A stretch of 6,731 nt of DNA from an uncultured Leptolyngbya sp. Lineage in GTDB: Bacteria > Cyanobacteriota > Cyanobacteriia > Phormidesmidales > Phormidesmidaceae. The notes below the pieces were generated by a model, which did not search any database, had not been told where the DNA came from, and was given only the letters and a program-made list of their open reading frames with translations. Positions 1-5,509 of this stretch are shown piece by piece. A program made the position numbers and the translations under genes. Positions within the stretch are counted from its first letter, which is position 1, and every line of letters begins with the position of its first letter. The stretch lies in NCBI GenBank assembly GCA_937899365.1, contig CALBPH010000363.1, forward strand, positions 1 to 6,731, in the 5' to 3' direction.

Positions 1-2
1 GG

Positions 3-869
3 ATGGACCAGCGTTAGGCGGGGCTGAATCTGCACCGTGAGAAAGTTCATCGGTGGTGACCCAATAAACGATGCCACAAACCGATTCGCCGGGTATCGAT
101 AAAGCTCGAGGGGCGCAGCAATTTGCTGAATTACCCCCTGGTGCATCACCGCAATCCGGTCCCCCATGGTCATGGCTTCTACCTGGTCGTGGGTAACATA
201 GATGGTAGTCGTGCCCAACCGTCGCTGTAGCGCCACAATCTGGGCTCGGGTTTCGGTTCGTAGCTTGGCATCTAAATTTGACAGCGGTTCATCCATCAAG
301 AACACCTGGGGATTGCGGGCCATGGCTCGCCCCAGGGCCACCCGCTGCTTTTGCCCCCCCGAAAGCTGTCGGGGCAGCCGCTTTAACAACGGGTTAATCT
401 GCAAAATTTCCGCAATGGTTTTCACCCGCTTAGCAATGGCCTGTTCCCGTTCTGGCCAGTAATGAAACCCTGGCGGTAGCAACCGGGTTAGACCAAACAG
501 CGCCTGCTGCCAGCGGGCAATCGGGGGCAGATCGCCCGCGGTGCGCCGCAGCCCAAAGGCCAGGTTGTCATACACGCTCAGGTGCGGGTATAGGGCATAG
601 CTTTGAAACACCATGGCCACATCTCGCTGTTTGGGGGCGAGGGCATTGACCTGCTGTTCGCCAATGGCAATCGTGCCGCCCGTGATGCTTTCTAAACCGG
701 CAATCAGACGGAGCAGCGTGCTTTTACCACAGCCAGACGGTCCCACGAGCACCATAAACTCGCCGTCTTTTACATCCAGATAAATCCGCTTGAGCACCGT
801 CGATGGTTTGGCATCGGACGACTGGCGCGGAAATGTCTTATAAACGTTGTCTATAACAACCTCGGCCAC
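3..869 (-). CDS. Sugar ABC transporter ATP-binding protein, MalK/UgpC type (C-terminus cut by window edge)
   Basis: This is the ATPase of a CUT1-type importer for sugars or similar solutes; it would sit on the cytoplasmic face of the inner membrane and bind two permease subunits not present here. The frame is open for 289 codons to the window edge. Visible motifs are Walker A GPSGCGKS (residues 43-50), Q-loop Q89 in VFQSYALYPH, signature LSGGQ (169-173), Walker B with D193 and catalytic E194 in FLMDEP, D-loop SNLD, and H-loop H227 in YVTHDQ. The family is usually about 370 residues, so most of the C-terminal regulatory OB/TOBE domain lies outside. I chose GTG at 869 because AGGA lies 7 bases upstream and the first in-frame ATG would remove the strand before Walker A. 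The gene starts 39 bp after the gyrA stop on the same strand, suggesting cotranscription. Compared with E. coli MalK it has 28 extra residues between Q-loop and signature. The substrate cannot be told from the ATPase. Confidence 0.93.
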   Translation of the reverse strand, partial: MAEVVIDNVYKTFPRQSSDAKPSTVLKRIYLDVKDGEFMVLVGPSGCGKSTLLRLIAGLESITGGTIAIGEQQVNALAPKQRDVAMVFQSYALYPHLSVYDNLAFGLRRTAGDLPPIARWQQALFGLTRLLPPGFHYWPEREQAIAKRVKTIAEILQINPLLKRLPRQLSGGQKQRVALGRAMARNPQVFLMDEPLSNLDAKLRTETRAQIVALQRRLGTTTIYVTHDQVEAMTMGDRIAVMHQGVIQQIAAPLELYRYPANRFVASFIGSPPMNFLTVQIQPRLTLVH

Positions 870-876
870 GTTTGAT

Positions 877-880
877 TCCT
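877..880 (-). promoter_or_regulatory. Shine-Dalgarno site for the ABC ATPase GTG start
   Basis: AGGA on the minus strand lies 7 bases before the GTG at 869. It decides the choice of a GTG start for this gene, since no in-frame ATG exists until after residue 38. Confidence 0.6.
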
Positions 881-908
881 AATTTGGTATCGAGACAATG
901 GGGATGCG

Positions 909-2990
909 CTACTCAGCAACGCGATCTATAGATACCAGAATATCGGTAATGGTTTCACCTCGGGCAGGTGTGAGGATGCGATCGCACGGTTGACTCCGTC
1001 CCTGCAGCGGCACCCGACCTACCGACAAACGCGCCGCTCGATCGGCGTTCGTTATCACCGTAAAATCAGCCGCGTCTGGGACCTCTAGCAACGTCGCTAG
1101 ACTATCGCTTGTCTGACTAAACTTAAACGACTGAGACCCTATGCCACCCCGACTACTGCGCTTAATCGTAGCCACCTGCATCCGTTTGGCATAGCCTTTC
1201 GTCGACATCAGCAACAGCTTGCTACTGTTCTGAATCGGGACACAGCCCACAACAGATTCCCCCTTAATCACCCGAATTGCTTGGGTACCCTGGGAATTTC
1301 GACTGGTGTCCGGTAGCTGATCGCGGTCAATGGCAAACCGCAGTAGCCGCCCCCCCGACGAGGCCAGCATCAGATCTTGCTCCAAATCAGCCACCACGGC
1401 ATAGGCCAAATGATCTCCCGGTTTGAGTTTAATCGCCACTAGCCCACGGGCCGTCATGGTCTCAAACTCCGTCATCGGCAACCGTTTGATTTTTCCTTGG
1501 GCCGTCACCAAAATCACCTGCTGAGCCATGACCGACTGGTCCATTAAAATCGGCGCTAGCAACACATCAGGATCGCTGCCAATGGAATCAGGCAGCAGAT
1601 TAAACAGCGGCTGCCCCTTGGACTGACGCTGGGCAATGGGGATGTCATTCACCGTCAGTCTGTAGGCCTTGCCATCCCGGGAGAACACCAGCAAATTGTG
1701 GGTGGTCCAGGCAAATTCCGTTTGAATGGTGATGTCATCCTGCTCCGTCAGCTTGGTCGTCGGCAGAGTTTGCTTACCCTGTCGACGCTGGTAGGTACGG
1801 GGAGTAAATCGACGAGCGTAGCCCTTACGGGTAAGCTCCACCACCGTATCCTCCTCCAAAGCCTTAGCCTCAAGGTTGGCCAACCGCGCCTCTTCTTCTG
1901 CCCGTTCGCTTGCGGTTTGCAATCGAGTTCGCCGGTCATCACCAAAGGATTTTTTGAGCTTTCTCAGATCTTTCTTAAGGGACTTCAGTCGCTCCTTACG
2001 ATCCGAGAGCAGCAGCTCCAGGGTTTCCTTAAGAGTAGACAGTTCATCAAACTCATTTAGTAAATTGTCCTGCTCTAGACCTACCAACCGGCGCAGGGGC
2101 ATGGCCAATATGGCATCGGCCTGACGTTCACTCAACTCAAATCGGTCACAAATCTCCACCTTGGCCGTCGAACCATCGGGAGCTGCCCGCAAAATTTCAA
2201 TCACCTCATCAATACTGTCGAGGGCCGTTAACAGCCCTTCAACAATGTGCAAACGACGATCGGTCTTCTCCAGTTCGTTCGTATACTGACGAACTAACGT
2301 TTCTTCACGAAAATCGAGGAAGGACTGCAGCATTTGCCGCAGCGGCATCTGCACCGGTTGCCCCCCGTTAATCGCCAGCATGAGCGCCCCAAAGTTGCTT
2401 TGCAACGGCGTCATCTTATATAGGGCAGCCAAAATGCTGTGGGGCTGAAACTCTCGCTTGAGTTCGATCACCACCCGCATGCCCTCGCGATCGCTCTCAT
2501 CACGAATGTCAATAATGCCGTCGAGCCTACCCTGATTGACTAAATTAGCCACCTTTTCAATCCAGCCGGCCTTATTGACCTGGTAGGGCAGCTCAGTCAC
2601 CACAATGGCGTTGCGTCGCTGCCGCCCCTTTCCCGGCTGTATTTCTTCAAAGCTGGCAATCCCCCGCACTGGGATGCTACCGCGCCCCGTGCGATAGGCA
2701 TCTTGGATGCCCTTGGTATCAATAATCTCACCGCCCGTTGGAAAGTCCGGACCGGGGATCAGCTTGAACAAAGCCTCATCGGAGAGGGTGGGCCGGTCAA
2801 TTAAGGCCACAAGACCATCAATCACTTCGCCCAGGTTGTGGGGGGGGATATTGGTAGCCATCCCCACGGCAATGCCAGAACTACCATTGAGTAGCAAGTT
2901 GGGCAATTGGGCCGGGAGCACCGTCGGCTCCTGCTGGGAGCTGTCAAAGTTATCAATAAAATCAACGGTGGCTTCTCTAATCTCCCCCAT
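909..2990 (-). CDS. gyrA: GyrA-family topoisomerase subunit, C-terminal 693 residues after an internal amber codon
   Basis: This is the larger part of a type IIA topoisomerase A subunit, which with GyrB cuts and passes DNA duplexes. It continues the frame of the 138-codon ORF upstream, separated only by TAG CTA. Visible parts are the rest of the breakage-reunion domain (NGSSGIAVGMATNIPPHN at 35-52, ELPYQVNK at 133-140), a charged helical coiled-coil stretch (about 310-380), and a six-bladed-type C-terminal domain with repeated blade motifs from about 382 to the end. The GyrA-box position reads QRRQGKQ (401-407) instead of QRRGGKG, so the strong DNA-wrapping motif is degenerate. This, and my recollection of cyanobacterial sequences, suggests the second GyrA-like paralogue found in many cyanobacteria. 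No other stop or frame break is seen over 693 codons. It lacks the catalytic tyrosine, which is on the upstream piece. It ends with TAG, 39 bp before the ABC gene. Confidence 0.88.
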   Translation of the reverse strand: MGEIREATVDFIDNFDSSQQEPTVLPAQLPNLLLNGSSGIAVGMATNIPPHNLGEVIDGLVALIDRPTLSDEALFKLIPGPDFPTGGEIIDTKGIQDAYRTGRGSIPVRGIASFEEIQPGKGRQRRNAIVVTELPYQVNKAGWIEKVANLVNQGRLDGIIDIRDESDREGMRVVIELKREFQPHSILAALYKMTPLQSNFGALMLAINGGQPVQMPLRQMLQSFLDFREETLVRQYTNELEKTDRRLHIVEGLLTALDSIDEVIEILRAAPDGSTAKVEICDRFELSERQADAILAMPLRRLVGLEQDNLLNEFDELSTLKETLELLLSDRKERLKSLKKDLRKLKKSFGDDRRTRLQTASERAEEEARLANLEAKALEEDTVVELTRKGYARRFTPRTYQRRQGKQTLPTTKLTEQDDITIQTEFAWTTHNLLVFSRDGKAYRLTVNDIPIAQRQSKGQPLFNLLPDSIGSDPDVLLAPILMDQSVMAQQVILVTAQGKIKRLPMTEFETMTARGLVAIKLKPGDHLAYAVVADLEQDLMLASSGGRLLRFAIDRDQLPDTSRNSQGTQAIRVIKGESVVGCVPIQNSSKLLLMSTKGYAKRMQVATIKRSSRGGIGSQSFKFSQTSDSLATLLEVPDAADFTVITNADRAARLSVGRVPLQGRSQPCDRILTPARGETITDILVSIDRVAE
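978..985. repeat. HIP1 palindrome GCGATCGC
   Basis: This is an exact copy of the octameric highly iterated palindrome that is abundant in many cyanobacterial genomes. It lies within the coding sequence for the gyrA C-terminal domain and supports a cyanobacterial origin. Confidence 0.85.
2487..2494. repeat. HIP1 palindrome GCGATCGC
   Basis: A second exact HIP1 octamer, also inside the gyrA coding sequence. A near match with one base different (GCGATCGT) lies in the tamB-like gene. Confidence 0.85.
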
Positions 2991-2993
2991 TAG

Positions 2994-2996
2994 CTA
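2994..2996 (-). other. gyrA: In-frame amber (TAG) codon interrupting gyrA
   Basis: The minus-strand reading is CAT GAG TAG CTA ATG GGG GAG, with the same frame before and after. The flanking residues RLASIRHE and GEIREATVDF align without gap to the continuous GyrA segment that follows the catalytic tyrosine in the family, so the TAG occupies one normal, variable codon position (codon 139 of 833). It is a nonsense change, not an indel. A single base change from a Glu, Gln, Lys, Leu, Ser, Trp or Tyr codon would create it. Confidence 0.85.
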
Positions 2997-3410
2997 CTCA
3001 TGTCTGATGGATGCTAGCCGTGTCTCGGTATATCGCATGGCCGCTGGGGGGTCATTATCCACCGACCCAAAGTTACCGTGACCATCCAATAACGGATAGC
3101 GGCTAGAAAAATCCTGCACCATGCGCACCAACGCATCGTAAACGGCCTGGTCGCCGTGGGGGTGATATTTACCCAACACATCCCCCACGACACGGGCACA
3201 TTTTCGAAAGGGACGATCCGGCGTTAACCCCAGCTCATGCATGGCATAGAGAATCCGCCGATGCACGGGTTTAAGCCCATCGCGCACGTCGGGCAGCGCT
3301 CGCCCAACAATTACACTCATGGCATATTCCAGATATGATCGCTGCACCTCTGTATGAAGAGAAGTGATAACAATCTGCTCATCTGAAAATGCATTTAGCT
3401 GGTTTGCCAT
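2994..3410 (-). CDS. gyrA: GyrA-family topoisomerase subunit, N-terminal 138 residues ending at an internal amber codon
   Basis: This is the amino-terminal winged-helix part of a type IIA topoisomerase A subunit. It carries YLEYAMSVIVGRALPDVRDGLKPVHRR-type sequence (from residue 26), the quinolone-determining region HPHGDQAVYD (83-92) and the catalytic tyrosine Y127 in AMRYTE, which corresponds to Y122 of E. coli GyrA. The residue matching E. coli Ser83 is Gln88; the Asp87 equivalent is kept (D92). The frame stops at TAG after residue 138, whereas the family runs to roughly 830-880 residues, so this piece alone cannot be a working subunit. The start is ATG at 3410, with AAGGA 9 bases upstream and a family-typical N-terminus. 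The rest of the protein follows in the same frame from 2990. The gene is transcribed away from the response regulator on the other side of a 368-bp region. Confidence 0.88.
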   Translation of the reverse strand: MANQLNAFSDEQIVITSLHTEVQRSYLEYAMSVIVGRALPDVRDGLKPVHRRILYAMHELGLTPDRPFRKCARVVGDVLGKYHPHGDQAVYDALVRMVQDFSSRYPLLDGHGNFGSVDNDPPAAMRYTETRLASIRHE

Positions 3411-3595
3411 GATTTCGTATCCTTGAAAGCTGCCTTGAGAGCATTAAAGTAAATTTGGCGCCGCTGAGTCTCGGTATGATCTTGTTTACCAAGCATTGGT
3501 ACATTGCAGATCCCACGGATCGATTCATACCCTAAATCAGCCACGGCATAAAGGTTGTTCACGTCCAGAACGGCAAGGTTGCCATCGATAAAACC
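3395..3595 (-). pseudogene. Unrecognised 66-codon open stretch overlapping the gyrA start; possible 3' gene remnant
   Basis: The minus strand is open from just after a TAG (3596-3598) to a TAA at 3395-3397, which lies 11 bases inside gyrA in another frame. The translation is protein-like, with no low complexity: it contains LAVLDVNNLYAVADLGYESI (residues 7-26), RGICN, then a helical-looking tail with QRRQIYFNALKAAFKD. There is no ATG near the 5' end; a GTG at 3562 would give 55 residues and the first ATG (3496) only 33, neither with a clear ribosome site. The pattern Leu-Asp followed by a helix, then Ile-Arg-Gly-Ile, faintly recalls the C-terminal end of nucleoside phosphorylase (PNP_UDP_1) proteins, but the usual Glu after Asp-Met is absent, so this is only a guess. 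It may be the tail of a lost gene, a small gene, or chance. Confidence 0.28.
3420..3424 (-). promoter_or_regulatory. Shine-Dalgarno site for gyrA
   Basis: AAGGA on the minus strand lies 9 bases before the ATG at 3410 and supports that start. The same bases sit inside the 66-codon open stretch that overlaps the gyrA start. Confidence 0.55.
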
Positions 3596-3616
3596 CTAGG
3601 TTTTAACTTGGACGTG
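3560..3616. repeat. Inverted repeat pair CACGTCCA / TGGACGTG
   Basis: CACGTCCA at 3560-3567 is the exact reverse complement of TGGACGTG at 3609-3616, 41 bases apart. The left copy sits inside GTTC-N7-GAAC (3557-3570), itself a short palindrome. The pair brackets the 7-bp palindrome at 3589-3605. Two like sites facing each other in a divergent region would suit a DNA-binding regulator, but no regulator can be named. Confidence 0.4.
3589..3605. promoter_or_regulatory. Palindrome TAAAACC-CTA-GGTTTTA, possible operator
   Basis: This is a perfect inverted repeat of seven bases on each side of a 3-base centre, placed between the divergent gyrA and response regulator genes. The size and symmetry fit an operator for a dimeric repressor or activator. 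No T-tract or stem GC-richness makes it a convincing terminator. Confidence 0.35.
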
Positions 3617-3755
3617 GTTTAGCCTTACCAATGCTGTACCTTATACACAAGCGTCATTGATCCGCAATAGTTAAGATTCAAATCGATCAAGAATTCAATA
3701 GACTTGCGAATGCCTTCGTCCCCGAGTCATTGTTTCTAGACAAGCTCTACCATTC

Positions 3756-3780
3756 ATTGGCCTAGTTTTCCTAGCCCAAT
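3756..3780 (+). promoter_or_regulatory. Stem-loop in the response regulator leader, covering the upstream ATG
   Basis: ATTGGCCTAG (3756-3765) pairs with CTAGCCCAAT (3771-3780) at nine of ten positions around a TTTTC loop. The ATG at 3779 would lie in the stem, with only its G outside. This makes 3779 a poor translation start and favours 3827, or else marks a leader structure that controls initiation. Confidence 0.45.
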
Positions 3781-3826
3781 GACCGACACCGGTTATAGTA
3801 ACGTTGCTGTGTTATCGAAACTGCCT

Positions 3827-4222
3827 ATGAAAACGGTTTTAATCGTGGAAGACGACATGATCAACGCACGCGTTTTCTCCAAGATTTTGACCAAGCGGGG
3901 TGGCTTAGGGGTCAAACATACTGAGAACGTAGAAGAAGTCATGCAAATTGCCGAAAGCGGCGAAGTAGATGTGATTTTAATGGATGTTTCCCTTTCCCAC
4001 AGTATTTATCAGGGGAAACCCGTGGACGGCATCCGCATTACCCAGATGCTAAAAGCCAATAGCGCCACCGCCAAGCTACCAATTATTTTGGTCACCGCCC
4101 ACGCCATGGATGGCGATCGGGAGAACTTTCTACAACAGAGTGGAGCCGATGGCTACATTTCAAAGCCCATTGTGGATCACCAAAAGTTTGTCGATGACGT
4201 TAAGGCAATGATTGGTGAATAG
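3827..4222 (+). CDS. Single-domain response regulator, DivK-like receiver
   Basis: This is a 131-residue cytoplasmic receiver domain with no output domain, so it likely works by binding a partner protein or as a phosphorelay shuttle. With Met at 3827 as residue 1, the N-terminus MKTVLIVEDD is canonical: acidic pair D9/D10, phospho-acceptor D53 in ILMDVS, switch T90 in LVTAHAM, aromatic Y110 and Lys K113 in YISKP. The stretch VTAHAM...GADGYISKP closely resembles DivK. The loop after D53 (SLSHSIYQGKPVDG) is about seven residues longer than usual and lacks the normal Pro. An in-frame ATG at 3779 would add 16 residues atypical for the family and lies in a hairpin; neither start has a clear Shine-Dalgarno site. 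No sensor kinase is adjacent, so the input is unknown. It ends with TAG at 4220-4222. Confidence 0.9.
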   Translation: MKTVLIVEDDMINARVFSKILTKRGGLGVKHTENVEEVMQIAESGEVDVILMDVSLSHSIYQGKPVDGIRITQMLKANSATAKLPIILVTAHAMDGDRENFLQQSGADGYISKPIVDHQKFVDDVKAMIGE

Positions 4223-4285
4223 AGTTTGAGCTCGTAAATGGATAATGCCAAATAAGCGATCCCAAACTCTATCGGGTTAATTTTT
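4219..4285 (+). terminator. Large hairpin overlapping the response regulator stop codon, with trailing T-run
   Basis: ATAGAGTTTG (4219-4228) pairs perfectly with CAAACTCTAT (4263-4272) across a 34-base loop, followed eight bases later by TTTTT (4281-4285). The left arm includes the TAG of the response regulator. The long loop and the offset T-run make it an imperfect intrinsic terminator; a structure that protects the mRNA 3' end is the alternative. Confidence 0.4.
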
Positions 4286-4320
4286 AGCGTGGCAAATCGT
4301 CCCAATCTTTAAGGTAGAGC

Positions 4321-4337
4321 TAGCGTGAACAACGCTA
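4321..4337. repeat. Small hairpin TAGCGT-GAACA-ACGCTA
   Basis: Six-base arms lie around a five-base loop in the gap between the convergent genes. The left arm repeats TAGCGTG seen at 4285-4291. It is not followed by a T-run and its role is unknown. Confidence 0.35.
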
Positions 4338-4346
4338 TGTTAATTC

Positions 4347-4380
4347 AAATGTACTAATGAAAGCTGGCGATAGTACATTT
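4347..4380. terminator. Hairpin between convergent genes, candidate bidirectional terminator
   Basis: AAATGTACTA (4347-4356) and TAGTACATTT (4371-4380) are perfect 10-base arms around a 14-base loop. On the plus strand the stem ends in TTT and continues CTT; on the minus strand it also ends in TTT, 54 bases after the TPR gene stop. The stem is AT-rich, so it would be a weak terminator, but its place between two convergent genes suits the role. Confidence 0.45.
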
Positions 4381-4394
4381 CTTAAAAGAACTAA

Positions 4395-4410
4395 TATCTG
4401 AGTATCTGAG
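4395..4410. repeat. Tandem duplication of TATCTGAG
   Basis: Two exact copies of an octamer lie head to tail just downstream of the TPR gene. It is probably a slippage product. Confidence 0.4.
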
Positions 4411-4433
4411 ACAACAGATTTGTAACCTCGGGC

Positions 4434-5303
4434 CTATAAGCCAGAGAGAACGTCTTGCAGTCCAGGGGTACCAAACATTGCTTCGGTGGCACTTAATAAG
4501 CGATTGCCCCAAAGATTGTCTTCTAAGAAGTCTAGGTCTGCGTAGCGGCTATCGCGCTCCAGGGCAGCCGTGGCTGATTCTATGGCCGCAGGACGATTGA
4601 TATTGGCAGCATAGCGAGCGGCCGCAATGGCTAGGGTAGGTTCTGGCTCTTCATCGGCCACTTCTAAAGACCGTTCCCACTGCTCAATGGCGGGCTCTAG
4701 CTTGCCCATTTCATAGAGCACAAGACCAATATTGTTAATGGCAGGCCAAAACTGTTCGTTGTAGCTCACCGCAGTTTCATACTGGTCAATTGCCTTTTCA
4801 TAGCGATTGAGCTTGTAGTAAGCGTTACCTAGGTCAAAGTGGGCTCCCGAATTGCCCGGCTCCAGGCTAACGCCCTTTTCTAACGCATTAGCGGCCTGTA
4901 GATACTTGGCTTCGCTAAAGTAGGCCGAGCCTAGGCTAAACCAAATAACCGGGTCATCGCTGTTAATGGCTTTAGCATTTTCTAAGGCCGCCACAGCTGC
5001 GGCACTGTCGCCAACCTGCAAATGTAAGCTACCCAGCAATGTCAGGATTTGTGGATCCTGGGGGGCCAGCTGGGCCGCCAGCTGAATCCGGGCTAGGGCT
5101 TCGTCGTACTGTTGAAACTGGGCCAGCTGGGCTGCCTCTTGGGCCAGGGTGAGCCCGGTGGCCGTCAGCCGCTCTTCGTCTAGGGGCAGCGTGTAGGGTA
5201 GCAAGGCCTGGGCATCTACGGCACGGGCCGTCCAGCCACAACCAAATAGGGCAAGTAGCGTAGCGAGGGCGGGACGAGTAAGCCGAGATATGAGCTGATT
5301 CAT
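4434..5303 (-). CDS. Exported TPR-repeat protein
   Basis: The 289-residue protein starts with two arginines and a hydrophobic run (ALATLLALF, about 12-20), then GCGWTARAVDA, so it should be exported to the periplasm or the outer face of a membrane. Cleavage after A31 (VDA|Q) is plausible; LFGC (19-22) also fits a loose lipobox, making a lipoprotein possible. Five TPR units of 34 residues follow at about 50-83, 84-117, 118-151, 152-185 and 186-219, with typical GxAY, YxxA and P-32-like positions. A less regular helical pair covers 223-254, and the C-terminal tail contains DLDFLEDNLWGNRLL, which I recall from cyanobacterial TPR proteins. TPR arrays bind other proteins; the partner is unknown. 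The upstream neighbour on the same strand is the tamB-like gene, 219 bp away, so a joint envelope role is possible but unproven. No clear Shine-Dalgarno site precedes the ATG. Confidence 0.88.
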   Translation of the reverse strand: MNQLISRLTRPALATLLALFGCGWTARAVDAQALLPYTLPLDEERLTATGLTLAQEAAQLAQFQQYDEALARIQLAAQLAPQDPQILTLLGSLHLQVGDSAAAVAALENAKAINSDDPVIWFSLGSAYFSEAKYLQAANALEKGVSLEPGNSGAHFDLGNAYYKLNRYEKAIDQYETAVSYNEQFWPAINNIGLVLYEMGKLEPAIEQWERSLEVADEEPEPTLAIAAARYAANINRPAAIESATAALERDSRYADLDFLEDNLWGNRLLSATEAMFGTPGLQDVLSGL

Positions 5304-5441
5304 AGGAAATGGGCGGATGGTAAAACTTGGGTAAATCAGGTGCCTGGGCGCACTCAGGACTGTTCCGTAGCCGTTTAGAGTCTGAACTGGGCTATTTTGA
5401 GAGCTTTCTTTGATTTATTTCGTTTCTTTTGACTAGCTATC

Positions 5442-5447
5442 AGTATA
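5442..5447 (-). promoter_or_regulatory. Candidate -10 box TATACT for the TPR gene
   Basis: TATACT on the minus strand lies about 140 bases before the TPR gene ATG, in the AT-rich spacer after the tamB-like gene. The matching -35 position is poor (GTGAAC at 17-base spacing). The rest of the 219-bp spacer holds no gene or strong hairpin. Confidence 0.25.
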
Positions 5448-5509
5448 GATACACCATTTAAGTGGTTCACGAGCAATTTGATAAATTTATGAAAAGCTCT
5501 GTCTAAAGA

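Larger units (their letters stand above)
3425..3778. other. Divergent intergenic region between gyrA and the response regulator
   Basis: This stretch must hold the promoters for gyrA (minus) and the response regulator (plus). I found no -35/-10 pair good enough to name on either strand. It does hold several inverted repeats, listed separately, and the 66-codon open stretch on its gyrA side. The half nearest the response regulator (about 3600-3778) has stops in all frames I read and no sign of coding or of a structured RNA gene. Confidence 0.6.

Noticed and set aside
202..462. 86-codon plus-strand open frame in the ABC gene
   Set aside because: It is antisense to the signature and Walker B region of an intact ATPase.
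1698..2124. Overlapping plus-strand open frames opposite gyrA
   Set aside because: Both are antisense to the conserved GyrA coiled-coil and C-terminal domain region and show no family features.
2985..3000. Frameshift in gyrA
   Set aside because: The ATG at 2990 is in the same frame as the upstream 138 codons (TAG CTA ATG), and the alignment across the break has no gap. It is a nonsense codon only.
2985..3030. Intein or intron in gyrA near the catalytic tyrosine
   Set aside because: Some GyrA proteins carry an intein near this tyrosine, but here no extra sequence separates the conserved flanks.
2707..3081. 124-codon plus-strand open frame spanning the gyrA break
   Set aside because: It is antisense to conserved GyrA sequence on both sides of the amber codon; the translation has no recognisable domain.
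3600..3778. Named sigma-70 promoter for the response regulator
   Set aside because: Candidates such as TTGGAC at 3608 or TTGCGA at 3704 lack a -10 box at proper spacing.
5029..5241. 70-codon minus-strand open frame inside the TPR gene
   Set aside because: Gly/Pro/Arg-rich translation in another frame of a gene with clear TPR repeats; a composition shadow.
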